The notes below the pieces were generated by a model. It was not told the DNA's origin. It worked only from the letters and a program-made list of their open reading frames with translations, and ran no database searches. Positions 49,600 to 60,499 of a stretch of 64,000 bases of DNA are shown here, piece after piece (positions within the stretch are counted from its first letter, which is position 1; the number at the start of each line of letters is the position of its first letter). The stretch lies in contig CM034307.1 in the NCBI GenBank assembly GCA_019925795.1, positions 20,791,197-20,855,196 of the forward strand. Direction: 5' to 3'. The position numbers and the translations under genes are program-made. The DNA comes from Dendrobium chrysotoxum (Eukaryota; Streptophyta; Magnoliopsida; Asparagales; Orchidaceae).

Positions 49600-49619
49600 C
49601 CCGGAGCCTCCTCTCCGGG
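49600..49619 (-). other. CCCGGAG hairpin in gag-only element LTR
   Basis: CCCGGAG (49600-49606), six-base loop, CTCCGGG (49613-49619): seven perfect pairs. Equivalent hairpins are at 10175-10194 (same stem) and 60760-60777 (CCTAGAG/CTCTAGG, two compensating pair changes). The other LTR copy has it at 53034-53053. Confidence 0.8.
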
Positions 49620-49753
49620 TATTGCACTATCACAATAGTGTCTCTCCTTTAGCCCCCTCAGCTAGGCGGAGAAGCCCTTACAAACTCTCTTCCACCAACC
49701 CGGTGCGGCAGAGGACCGTACTCCTTTCACAGGCAGAGAACCTTGACTTCTTT

Positions 49754-49768
49754 TCACCCTCCTGGTGA
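49754..49768 (-). other. TCACC-AGGAG-GGTGA hairpin unit
   Basis: On the minus strand TCACC, loop AGGAG, GGTGA, inside CTCTGCC...AAAAG. The same hairpin occurs in the Copia LTR at 60518-60532. The solo LTR has the same loop on a GCTTC/GAAGC stem. The second LTR copy is at 53188-53202. Confidence 0.75.
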
Positions 49769-50147
49769 GGCAGAGGACCTTGAATCACTTTCACCTTCCC
49801 CGGTGCGGCGGAGTAGCCGGGTCTTTTGACACCAAAGAGGTCTTCTTCTTCGCAAAGCTTCCCTCAAGACAAACCTTGACTCTTGGAGGAACTCAGGTGC
49901 AAGTTCGCCGGAGCAACCGTGTGAAAACCCCCTCTCACACTCCCTTGAAGCCCACAAGGATCTTCTCCCTCTCTTACAAACTCCACCCTTTCTCTCCTTA
50001 GTCCAAAGCTCTCTCTTCAAGCTTTCTTTAGAATAAAACAACTCAATGAATGCCCAAAAGACTCCTAAAAAGTCTTATGAGAAAGCTTAAATAGAGGGCT
50101 TCAAAAAACCCTAAAAATCCAATTCAGCCGTCAATACCATCCTGCGA

Positions 50148-50818
50148 TCGTACAGTACGATCGCAGGATCGTCCAGTACTATGTGCAGAATTTGACCTGT
50201 TAGTACTGTACGATCTCAGAATCGTACAGTACGATTAGTTCAATCGAAGTGCAGATCGTCCAGGACGAATCCTGGGACGACCAAAATCGTCTCTGTCAGT
50301 CGTACAGTACGATCCAGTTCGTACAGTACGAACCAAATATCAAAATTATGCAAATTCGATTGACTAATCACAGGATTAAATTAGACAATATTTTAATCAT
50401 CGTACAGTACGATTATGATCGTACAGTACGAATAGAACAATTTTCAAATTCAAATTTTTGCCTAATTTAATGTTCGACGGGGTTTCTAATTATACCAAAT
50501 CGTCCAGTACGATGTGGTGTTCGTACTGTACGATTAGTTATATTTCAAAAGAATTTTTTCAGAAAAAATTAAATATTTTAATTAATTTCTGTAACACCAG
50601 ATCGTACAGTACGATTCAGATCGTACAGTACGATGTACAGAAAAATTAAAATATTTAACATTAAAATTTCTCCCCTTGTGTGTGTGTGCACGGTCACCAG
50701 GCTATCATGCACCTTTACAGGACTTGACTCAAGAAGTTAAAATAAATAAAATATTTTAATTAATTTCTGTAACACCAGATCGTACAGTACGATTCAGATC
50801 GTACAGTACGATGTACAG
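50148..50818. repeat. Near-palindrome cluster in gag-only element LTR (ATCGTAC-A-GTACGAT)
   Basis: About ten 15-mers of the ATCGTACAGTACGAT type within 670 bp, some extended (GCGATCGTACAGTACGATCGC minus its ends) and some mixed (ATCGTCCAGTACGAT). It lies upstream of the TATA-like sequence in the sense of the element. Repeated in the other LTR at 53582-54252. Confidence 0.92.
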
Positions 50819-50926
50819 AAAAATTAAAATATTTAACATTAAAATTTCTCCCCTTGTGTGTGTGTGCACGGTCACCAGGCTATCATGCACCTTTACAGGA
50901 CTTGACTCAAGAAGTTAAAATAAATA
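50571..50926. repeat. 178-bp tandem duplication inside LTR
   Basis: AAATATTTTAATTAATTTCTG starts minus its last base at 50571 and again at 50749, with the whole 178 bp repeated, including two near-palindromes and the GTGTGTGTGTGCACGG tract. The same duplication is in the other LTR (54005-54360), so it existed before the last transposition. Confidence 0.93.
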
Positions 50927-51126
50927 AATGAAAATTACATTCTCTTTCGACATAACCTATTCTACCCAGTCTTGAGCCCTGAATCTTTAAAGATCGGTGC
51001 CTGTTGTACCTGAAATGTTAGTCAACACACAAACATGTATACACAACAAATATTAGGAGAAATAAAGAGGCACTCAATAATATTGTCATCATCAAAATTA
51101 TATACTCAGGAGCCCGAGTTGTAACA

Positions 51127-51642
51127 ATCTCCCCCTTTTTGATGATGGCAAATATTATTGGTTGAATTTATAAATTAAAAATATTTTCTCCTAATCTCCC
51201 CCTCACTACGAGAATTATATTAAAAATAGGGGTAAGCATTTTTTTTTTATATTTTAAAATTAAATAACATAAGACTTAAAAAAACTAAATAACAAAAAAA
51301 TTTTATAAAAAAACTAAACCATAAATGCAACCAACTAAAAAAAAACTAAATAACAGAAAAATTTTATAAAAAAACTAAACCATAAATGCAACCAACCACA
51401 ATACATTCTCCCCCTTTGACATTATCAAAAAGAAGAGATACAATGCAAACACATAAATTAAACTACATACAAAAGAAGGTAATAACATATAAGAAACTAA
51501 AATATGAAATCATGCCTAAAACATACTAAACATCAAACACACAAAATAGATAAACAAACATACAAAACACATAAACCAAACACACAAACAAACCTCAATA
51601 TACTTATACCTGATCAAAATTACCAATCAAATTCTTGATGAT
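51127..51642 (-). other. Non-coding 3' interior of gag-only element
   Basis: Contains the purine tract beside the 3' LTR, and a second AAAGGGGGAGAATG-type tract on the minus strand near 51410. A ~60-bp A-rich block (CTAAATAACA...CATAAATGCAACCAAC) is repeated in tandem at about 51283-51400. No protein is encoded where pol would lie. Confidence 0.8.
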
Positions 51643-52698
51643 TTAGCATAAGCTTGTTACCTCATCCTCTTGCTCCTGTTCTGATGATTCAGAAGCTAAG
51701 TCTGCCCAGGAGATTTTTTGCTTCTTTTCATTTCCTCTTATTGGAATTGGCTTATCCTCACTCTTTTTCTTTACAAGATGTTTCTTAAGATTGGGGCATT
51801 CATTTTTAAAATGTCCAGGTTTCCTACACCTAAAACAAATAATGTTAGAAGTAGGCTTATCATACTTGTCATTTTTACCTCTGCTTCGCTTTTGTTCTCT
51901 CTTGTGCTTGTGCTTCAGCAAACTTTTGAATTGGCTTGTTATTAATGCCATTTTCTCATTCTCATCACTTTCTAAGTCATCTTTATCTGTGTCTTTTGCT
52001 TTTAGCACTATAACATTTTCATCACCTGCATCCAAAAGTCTTTGACTCACACTTTGCTCATAGGCAATGAGTGAGCCGATTAGATTATCAATAGAATAAG
52101 AATTCAAGTCTTTTGATTCATATATAGCAGTCACTTTGACATCAAATTTATCAGGTAGACAACGTAGAATTTTATTGACTTTTTCTAAGTTTGAAAGTTC
52201 TCTACCTAAAGCATGTAATGACGTCACAATCTGAGTAAACCTAGTGTACATGTCTAAGATAGTCTCATAAGGTTTCATGCAAAAAAGTTCATAGTCATGC
52301 AATAATACATTTAATCTAGATTGTTTGACTTCACTACTACCTTCATATGTCATGCATAGTTTATCCCAAACTTCCTTGCCAGTGATACAATTAGAAATAA
52401 TCATATAATCTTCAGAAGTTAAAGCACAGAAAAAGCAGTTCAAGGATTTAGCATTCAATTGAGCATAAATTTTTTCTTCTCGACTCCATTCAGTAAAAGG
52501 AATATCACTTTTCACACCATTAATAATACGTGATGGTATAGAATATCCAGATTCAATCATATGCCACATCCTAAAATCAATGGATTGTATGAATACAGAC
52601 ATGCGAATTTTCCAAAAATTAAAAGGAATATTTTCTAAAAGTGGCAGACGAGTTATTGAATAACCTTCCATAATATTTCTATTTCCAAATTGTGCCAT
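51643..52698 (-). CDS. Copia-type Gag of the gag-only element
   Basis: 351 codons, intact, starting MAQFGNRNIMEGYSITRLPL. The N-terminal half fits the plant Copia gag (DUF4219/UBN2) pattern, with FNFWKIRMSVFIQS and GKEVWDKLCMTYEGSSEVKQ. A zinc knuckle CFRCRKPGHFKNEC is complete (CX2CX4HX4C) at about residues 287-300, and an acidic tail (SSEQEQEDE) ends it. Gag packs the RNA into virus-like particles. The start ATG is 45 bases inside the primer site. No frameshift to a pol region follows. Confidence 0.93.
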   Translation of the reverse strand: MAQFGNRNIMEGYSITRLPLLENIPFNFWKIRMSVFIQSIDFRMWHMIESGYSIPSRIINGVKSDIPFTEWSREEKIYAQLNAKSLNCFFCALTSEDYMIISNCITGKEVWDKLCMTYEGSSEVKQSRLNVLLHDYELFCMKPYETILDMYTRFTQIVTSLHALGRELSNLEKVNKILRCLPDKFDVKVTAIYESKDLNSYSIDNLIGSLIAYEQSVSQRLLDAGDENVIVLKAKDTDKDDLESDENEKMALITSQFKSLLKHKHKREQKRSRGKNDKYDKPTSNIICFRCRKPGHFKNECPNLKKHLVKKKSEDKPIPIRGNEKKQKISWADLASESSEQEQEDEVTSLC

Positions 52699-52742
52699 CG
52701 ATCGTTTTCCTCTAGGTTTTCTAAAACACTATTTTGAGTACA

Positions 52743-52754
52743 GCTCTGATACCA
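52743..52754 (-). promoter_or_regulatory. Primer binding site of gag-only element
   Basis: GCTCTGATACCA on the + strand (TGGTATCAGAGC in sense), two bases inside the 5' LTR. Confidence 0.94.
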
Positions 52755-52756
52755 CT

Positions 52757-54560
52757 TGAAAGTACGAGATGCGCTAAGAGTTCTAATATTTATTGATTTT
52801 TCATATTTCTTACAATGATAACTTAACTAGTTAAATGCGGAAGCTGATGATTTGTAACTAATTATAAAGATGGTGATTATTCTCTAATTATCAAAATGAA
52901 AAAGTATTCTCAGATTTTCACCAAGCAGTTATAATAGAAAATAAGATGCAAGAAAATAAAGTGCGGAAAATAAAATCAGAAAGAGCACACCAGATTTATA
53001 GTGGTTCGGTCAAACCATGACCTACGTCCACTCCCCGGAGCCTCCTCTCCGGGTATTGCACTATCACAATAGTGTCTCTCCTTTAGCCCCCTCAGCTAGG
53101 CGGAGAAGCCCTTACAAACTCTCTTCCACCAACCCGGTGCGGCAGAGGACCGTACTCCTTTCACAGGCAGAGAACCTTGACTTCTTTTCACCCTCCTGGT
53201 GAGGCAGAGGACCTTGAATCACTTTCACCTTCCCCGGTGCGGCGGAGTAGCCGGGTCTTTTGACACCAAAGAGGTCTTCTTCTTCGCAAAGCTTCCCTCA
53301 AGACAAACCTTGACTCTTGGAGGAACTCAGGTGCAAGTTCGCCGGAGCAACCGTGTGAAAACCCCCTCTCACACTCCCTTGAAGCCCACAAGGATCTTCT
53401 CCCTCTCTTACAAACTCCACCCTTTCTCTCCTTAGTCCAAAGCTCTCTCTTCAAGCTTTCTTTAGAATAAAACAACTCAATGAATGCCCAAAAGACTCCT
53501 AAAAAGTCTTATGAGAAAGCTTAAATAGAGGGCTTCAAAAAACCCTAAAAATCCAATTCAGCCGTCAATACCATCCTGCGATCGTACAGTACGATCGCAG
53601 GATCGTCCAGTACTATGTGCAGAATTTGACCTGTTAGTACTGTACGATCTCAGAATCGTACAGTACGATTAGTTCAATCGAAGTGCAGATCGTCCAGGAC
53701 GAATCCTGGGACGACCAAAATCGTCTCTGTCAGTCGTACAGTACGATCCAGTTCGTACAGTACGAACCAAATATCAAAATTATGCAAATTCGATTGACTA
53801 ATCACAGGATTAAATTAGACAATATTTTAATCATCGTACAGTACGATTATGATCGTACAGTACGAATAGAACAATTTTCAAATTCAAATTTTTGCCTAAT
53901 TTAATGTTCGACGGGGTTTCTAATTATACCAAATCGTCCAGTACGATGTGGTGTTCGTACTGTACGATTAGTTATATTTCAAAAGAATTTTTTCAGAAAA
54001 AATTAAATATTTTAATTAATTTCTGTAACACCAGATCGTACAGTACGATTCAGATCGTACAGTACGATGTACAGAAAAATTAAAATATTTAACATTAAAA
54101 TTTCTCCCCTTGTGTGTGTGTGCACGGTCACCAGGCTATCATGCACCTTTACAGGACTTGACTCAAGAAGTTAAAATAAATAAAATATTTTAATTAATTT
54201 CTGTAACACCAGATCGTACAGTACGATTCAGATCGTACAGTACGATGTACAGAAAAATTAAAATATTTAACATTAAAATTTCTCCCCTTGTGTGTGTGTG
54301 CACGGTCACCAGGCTATCATGCACCTTTACAGGACTTGACTCAAGAAGTTAAAATAAATAAATGAAAATTACATTCTCTTTCGACATAACCTATTCTACC
54401 CAGTCTTGAGCCCTGAATCTTTAAAGATCGGTGCCTGTTGTACCTGAAATGTTAGTCAACACACAAACATGTATACACAACAAATATTAGGAGAAATAAA
54501 GAGGCACTCAATAATATTGTCATCATCAAAATTATATACTCAGGAGCCCGAGTTGTAACA
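52757..54560 (-). repeat. 5' LTR of the gag-only element
   Basis: 1804 bp, the same as 49323-51126 wherever compared (offset 3434). As the 5' LTR it would drive transcription leftwards, antisense to the LINE endonuclease part and to PEX5. Confidence 0.95.
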
Positions 54561-54565
54561 AATAC
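54561..54565. repeat. TSD of gag-only LTR element, right copy
   Basis: AATAC, followed directly by the LINE sequence TTGGTCAAACC. Confidence 0.95.
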
Positions 54566-55571
54566 TTGGTCAAACCACCTTGTGTTTGAACACAAGTAGT
54601 AGCTCCTTCATACATATCTTTAATGATTTGAATATAAGCATTATTAACTCCTTTCTTTTCAAGAACTCTCCATAGCACTTCTCTTGGAACTTTATCATAT
54701 GCTTTCTCTAAATCAATAAATATCATATGTAGATCCTCCTTATTCTCCCTATATTTCTCCATCAAACCTCTCAATAAATGTATGGCTTCCATAGTAGACC
54801 TACCAGGCATGAATCCAAATTGATTTTGAGAAACATTAGTATCACGCCGCAGCCTACGCTCCATAACTCGCTCCCATAGTTTTAAAGTGTGACACATTAA
54901 CTTAATTCCTCTATAATTCGCACAATCTTGTGCATCACCTTTATTCTTATAAATAGGAATCAATACACTCATTCTCCACGCATCTGGCATCTTTTTAGTC
55001 TTCAAAATATTATTAAAAAGTTTAGTTAGCCAAGAAATTCCTTCATCTCCTAAGCATTTCCACATCTCTATTGGGATATCATCAGGTCCAACAGCTTTTC
55101 CATACTTCATTTTCTTTAAAGCCTCTCTAACTTTGGTTTTACTAATACGCCGATAAAAACAGAAATCTTTATTTTCATTTAGGATGCTAAGGTCACTAAA
55201 GTCAATTGTATTCCTACAATCTTCATTAAAAAGTTTATCAAAATATCTCATCCACCTTTGTTGAATATCATCTTCTAAGAAAAGTACTTTTTGATCTTCA
55301 TCCTTAATACACTTCACTTGAATTAAATCCTTACTACTCCTATCTCTTTGTTTGGCTAGCTTATACATATATCTTTCTCCCTCCTTAGTATCTAATCTAT
55401 TATATAAATCATTAAAAGCTAAGATCTTTGCATCACATATTGCTTTCTTAGAATCCTTACATGCCTCTTTATATCTTTCCCAATTATCAGAATTTTTACA
55501 TCTAAACCAATTTTTATAACAAATCTTCTTATTTTTTATCTTTTCTTGCACAATTGGATTCCACCACCAGC
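54566..55571 (-). pseudogene. LINE endonuclease-RT linker and RT N-terminal part
   Basis: Open frame reading WWNPIVQEKIKNKKICYKNW, then KMKYGKAVGPDDIPIEMWKC, DAWRMSVLIPIYKNKGDAQD, SQNQFGFMPGRSTMEAIHLL and LEKAYDKVPREVLW: RT fingers and palm of an RTE LINE. It is cut at the left by the LTR insertion and at the right by the inversion junction near 55571. Apart from these breaks no stop is seen. Confidence 0.92.
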
Positions 55572-56699
55572 TTAACACTGCCGTTGCCAGGTCCCAAGTC
55601 CTGGATGAGAAAAGTGGAGGGTTGCGTTAGATAGTCGACAACCAGCGTAAAACTTGTCGAATAACCATGACATGAATCCTTTAATAAATTGTGTTAATGC
55701 TAGGGCGTTCCCTGGAAGCGACGCACTGTATGGCCTGAATACAGTGAAAAGTGTGCAATGGCCGCTGCATCGGCGCCCGGGTGCAGTGTTAAATAGGCAA
55801 GGGTTCCCACATCAAGGACGGATGTGGGCAAAGAAGCTAGTCCATGATACTAATATTAGGATAGGAACTTGGAATATAGGTTCCCTTACAGGAAGATTAA
55901 TGGAATTAATAGATATTATGATTCATAGAAAGATAAAAATTTTGTGCATTCAGGAAACTAAATGGGTTGGAGAGAAGGCTAAGGAGATTGATAGTTTAGG
56001 ATTTAAAGTTTTGTATTCAGGTAAGAGTCGTACTAGAAATGGTGTAGGCGTGATTATAGATAAGAGTTTGAAGGATAATGTTATAAATATTAATAGAATT
56101 GGAGATAGAATTATGGCTTTAAAGATTGTTGTTGATGCTAAGATTATTAATATTATAAGTGCTTATGCTCCTCAAGTAGGTTTGGATATGTGTTCAAAAT
56201 TAAAATTTTGGGAAGATTTAGAAGAATTAATTCAAAAGATACCTCTCGAAGAAAAAGTTTTTATTGGAGGAGATTTAAATGGACATGTTGGTAGAGAGGT
56301 AAATGATTTTAAAAGCATTCATGGTGGATATGGGTTTGGAATGACTAATGAAGGTGGTAAGACCATACTAGATTTTTCTTTAGCTTATGATTTTTTAATT
56401 GCTAATACCTTATTTAAGAAAAGAGATGAGCATCTCATCACTTATAAGAATGGTTATAGTAAAACTCAGATTGATTATTTTCTTATAAGAAAAGTAGATC
56501 GTTTAGATTGCAAAGATTGTAAAGTTATTCCGAGTGAAAGTTTATGTACCCAACATCGCTTATTAGTTTTAGACTTTAAGATAAAAGGACAGAAAATAAA
56601 AAATAAAGTAAAGCGATTTTCTAGGATTAGATGGGGGCATTTAAAGAATAGTAATAAAAATATTTTTGAGAGTAAGATTTTAGATTCTAAGATTTTATT
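55571..56699 (+). pseudogene. LINE 5' end and endonuclease, inverted
   Basis: Begins with the LINE 5' terminus (AACACTGCCGTTGCCAGGTC) and has an open frame 55654-56712. Its APE-type endonuclease runs from IRIGTWNIGSLTGRLMELID through CIQETKW (catalytic Glu), GGDLNGHVG (Asp/Asn pair), KTQIDYFLIRK and QHRLLVLDF. LINE identity ends near 56699 after SKILDSKIL; the last few codons are flanking DNA. The upstream part before GTWNIG may be leader and not protein. Confidence 0.9.
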
Positions 56700-59226
56700 G
56701 ACATGCAAATGAACACACTGATTTACTTGCAAGAAATGATAGAAAATATGTTGCAAGCATAATGAATTCTCTATAAATATATAAATGTATATAATATGCT
56801 TTGAGCAAGGTTAAGAAATCTGTGACAAGTACAAGCACCTACAAGTAGCATCGAAGAACTTATGATGCATATAACAACTTGCCTACAAATGATAATATTC
56901 CCTACAAGCATATACATGCAACATACAATGAATGCTACGACACCCTCACAGTCAACAACCATTGAATGTCTGACAAATACATTGATTCCCTACGAGCAAA
57001 GGCGATTGATATGCAACGACAACCCACTTACACTCGACATCGGAAGACTTGTGCTAAACAAAGTTCATCTACATATAATAGCTAGTAGCTCTTAGATATC
57101 TAGTGCTGGGTCACAAAATGGGTTAACAAAGCTTGCAATGCACGATAGTTTGCCTGCTAGAAGAAACAAGTGACCTGTGGAGCAACGATACAATTCACCT
57201 ATAAGTAGAAGAAGGGAATTTGCACTGTGGACCACTGGTCAATTGAGGTAATAAATTTGTGGAAACAGGCTATCACACTAGATAAATTAGTATGCTTGCA
57301 AGTGATAGGTAGGAGGCTCCTGGCGCACCATACAGCTCATTTGTAGGCTAATGTATATTCCTATAGGCTGAATATTGAAGAAAATGATGGCTTATAAGAG
57401 ACAAAATAAGCAAAACTAGACTGCCGAAGCATGACAAATGATTCCTAATGCACCGCTAAATAACGCCACTGGATCCACAACATTTGTATAAGCAGACAGA
57501 GAGTATTCACAAGCTCTTCAAGGAAACTCGTGCATCTTTTATATGATGATCGCTTGCATAATTAACCATATTTGAATAGTGTAAAAATACTCCCTCATGC
57601 ATTTGCGCACTAACATATTCATAATGTGCATACGTTTGTAATATACAGGCCGCATCATGTTAATGCATCATTCAAAAATATAAAAAATGCCATGCTGTAG
57701 CGACACATCATATTGACATGAAAAATGCATTGTGCATATACATGTTATAACATATGAAATGTATTACGCAAGTACACCATACAACATGTAAAATTCATTA
57801 TATGGTAGCAGCGTGCAACATTGACATGTACATACTTCTTGTACGACATGAAAGCACTGGAGTATCATGTAGATGCATTAGGAAAATAAATAAGCAATAC
57901 ATAGATACATCATATATGCAGATCTTACAAACATACTATACTTTATGTTAATATATTAAACCACTACATTGCATATCAAGCACACCATGCAACATGCCAA
58001 ATATCATGCAAGATGCAAATACATATGCTTACATGCAAATACACAAATACATACATAAGTATGCTAATATGTAGATGAAAGCATAAGCGTGTGTACAAAC
58101 ATGCAAATATGTCCTATGCACTTGATACGTTACATATGTAAAACCACTATACAAACAAGTCATGCTAACATAATATGAAAATAAATAGACGATGCATAAA
58201 TATGTTATACATGCATATTATGCAAATACACTATACATTATGTTAGTGCACTAAACTACTACACATCATATCAAGCACATAATTAAAATGTAAATGCATA
58301 TGCCAATATACATGCATACATGTAAGTAAATACCCACATGAGCCCTGACGAGCGTGATGAATGCACACACGTGATGTCTGAGGATGTTGTGTAGGTCAAG
58401 AAATGAACTTAAGTTCAAGCCTGATCCTTCTATATGAATAGATTGAAGTCGGCACGGCTCGAACTGTCAAATAAATATAGGGTTATATCGCCAACCGAGA
58501 TATTTATTTTATACATTCATATTAGGACTTTAAGGTCTATTACAAGAAAAATTTATTAATAAAGATATTAAGATAATGGCGAATCTGATCCTCTATCAGC
58601 AAGTAGATAGAGTCAACAAGATTCAACTGATAAAATATAATTGCCCATAAGATCCCTGATGATGGCTATGTTGACAGAAAATCTTAACTAGAAGAGACCC
58701 CAAACATTTAAAATGCCACCCAAAATCATATAAAATATAAGCATCTAAAGTGATAATAAAGTCACGTGATGATTGTCATATTGAATATAAATCTCAACTG
58801 GAGGGGTTAACTTTCAAATTCTACCAAAAATTCCAAAACTTCACATCCATTAAGAATATTAATCTTTAAATTTGAAATTCAATCATTAAAAACTTAAAGT
58901 AAAATACCTATCCACCCTCCACAATAGTTTGCCAAGGTGAAAAAATCTAAAAATTACTTCAGTTACAAAGAGCAAATATCTGATCGAGAATATCACTATA
59001 TAGGATTCATTCTCAAACCATGTCTTTCTAGTAAGGATGTGACATGTGTCCTCTAACTAGTGATTTTATCGCCAAATGGCACCACAAGTAAACAGTTATT
59101 ACCAGGACCCTCTGACCGGATGGTTTTTTCACCAAATGACACTATTAAATTACGGTCATTGTTAGAGCCCATATGTTCTCTAATGATACCAAATCATTGA
59201 GTAATGAATCAATAAGATGCGATCGA
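56700..59226. other. AT-rich degenerate repeats, no gene seen
   Basis: 56700-57300 has loose repeats around ACTTGCAAG / TTGCAAGCAT, similar in style to 47990-48260 on the other side of the LINE. 57590-58340 is rich in ATGCAAATAC / ACATGCAT / TACATATGC words without a fixed period. At about 59048-59165 two imperfect ~60-bp copies follow each other (TCTAACTAGTGATTTTATCGCC... and TCTGACCGGATGGTTTTTTCACC...). No coding sequence is convincing. Confidence 0.6.
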
Positions 59227-59539
59227 TGTTAAGAATGATGCAAATCTGATTATTCAAGTGAGTTTTTGATGATTTCAAAATCTTATTATTTGATCTTATT
59301 GCTTGTTTATTGTTTCTCCTAACAAATGTTAAAAATTCTATTTTTTGTGTACAAACCTTTCATTTAAGGAAAAATCACATTTCAGATAGTGTAAGACTTC
59401 TTCAAATTGATTGAATTAGAGGTTATTAGTCTTGGAGTCTGTATTTTTTTTCTTTTCTTGAGTCTAAGAGATGTGATTGTAATTGGGTAATCATGCACAC
59501 ACACACACTGGGAGAGTAAGATAATTTTTTTAAAAAATA

Positions 59540-60240
59540 AACATACTGTACGATATTAGATCGTACGAGAAGATTTGTCCAGTTTCTCCTCTTAAACCAA
59601 TGAACCTGCCTGGTAAAGTGTGGAAATTTTTCTAAGTATAAATCGTACAGTACGAAATGTATTCGTACATCTCTTCCAGATTATGAAATCCAAGGATGCC
59701 ATCTTCGTATAGGATCGTACCAGACGAACCGTTCAAATTTTTGAACTGTTTCATACAGTATGAATTGGTTTCATATATCATTTCCAGAGTACAAAAACTA
59801 GTGTTCAATGGTTCATACTAGTTCGTACGGGACGAACCGTTCAATTTGTTGAACTGTTCATATAGTACGAATGGATTTTGTATACCATTTCCAGAGTACG
59901 AAAACTGGGGTTCATAAGTTTGTACAACATCATATGGGATGAACCATTTAACTTTTTGAATAGTTTGTACAGTACAATTTGGTTTCATATTTTATTTTCT
60001 AGAGTATGAAGTAGGATTTCAATGGTTCGTATAGGATATTGTACGGGACAAACCATTCATTTTTTTTAATTGTTCGTACAGTATGATCTTGTTTTGTATT
60101 TCATTTTTTAGAGTATGAAATAGGGCTTCTATGGTTCATACGGGATATTGTACTGGTCGAACCGTTCATTTTTTGAATTATTCGTACGGGATAATTGTCA
60201 ATCGTACGGTACGATCCTACTTCATAAAACATAAAATTTT
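59540..60240. repeat. Decaying near-palindrome cluster in Copia LTR
   Basis: TCGTACAGTACGA, TCGTACGGGACGA and decayed forms (CATACAGTATGA, TCGTACTGGTCGA) occur at intervals of roughly 20-60 bp. Many changes are C-to-T or G-to-A at CG sites, as expected from methylated cytosine loss. Another pair lies at about 60915-60950. Confidence 0.8.
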
Positions 60241-60499
60241 TAGTTTTTGGATTATTTTTTTTGTCCTTTGAATAAAAGGTTCCTAAAAATTGACTGTCCA
60301 ACTACTCTTCTACTAATTTCTTCTTGAGATTAGAAGGAAGATTGATTAGGGAGAGCGTTTGGGAGTGAGTGTGGTGAGATCTTTGAAGAAGAAATTGTGA
60401 GGGGATTCACAAGGTTGCCGAAAGGTGAGGATCTCATTATTTGTACTTCAAGTCTCTTCCCTATCTCTTTGAAGACTCTTGAGAGAAGATCTTTGAAGA

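Larger units (their letters stand above)
49323..51126 (-). repeat. 3' LTR of the gag-only element
   Basis: On the sense (minus) strand it begins TGTTACAACTCGGGC (at 51126) and ends CGCATCTCGTACTTTCA (at 49323). In sense order it has a CA-rich tract, a near-palindrome cluster (50818-50148), TATA-like CTATTTAAGC (50099-50085), hairpin units (about 49830-49640) and the CCCGGAG hairpin (49619-49600). A 178-bp block (50571-50748) is duplicated in tandem (50749-50926). Confidence 0.95.
49323..54560 (-). mobile_element. Gag-only Copia-type LTR retrotransposon (TR-GAG type), very recent
   Basis: 5238 bp: two 1804-bp LTRs (49323-51126, 52757-54560) and a 1630-bp interior that encodes Gag but no protease, integrase or RT. 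The LTRs have equal length and matched wherever I compared them, including an internal 178-bp duplication and all long frames. AATAC duplications flank it. Primer site TGGTATCAGAGC and a purine tract AAAAAGGGGGAGAT (51127-51140) are in place. It must use pol proteins from a relative, possibly like the Copia element at 59227. The TR-GAG class of gag-only plant elements is known. Confidence 0.95.
48403..56699 (-). mobile_element. Young RTE LINE with inverted 5' part, split by an LTR element
   Basis: From left: the LINE 3' end and RT C-terminus on the minus strand (48403-49322), an inserted LTR element (49323-54560), the TSD copy and the rest of the RT on the minus strand (54561-55571), then the LINE 5' end and endonuclease on the plus strand (55571-56699). 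The two outer parts stop within about 115 bp of each other in LINE coordinates, and the LINE 5' terminus abuts the RT part. That is the arrangement produced by twin priming. All three coding pieces are open over hundreds of codons, so the copy is young. A TSD for the LINE was not clear. Confidence 0.85.

Noticed and set aside
49583..50041. Open frames of 61-95 codons present twice (also 53017-53475)
   Set aside because: They are duplicated because they lie in the two LTRs and cross hairpin repeats. No domain or codon pattern supports translation.
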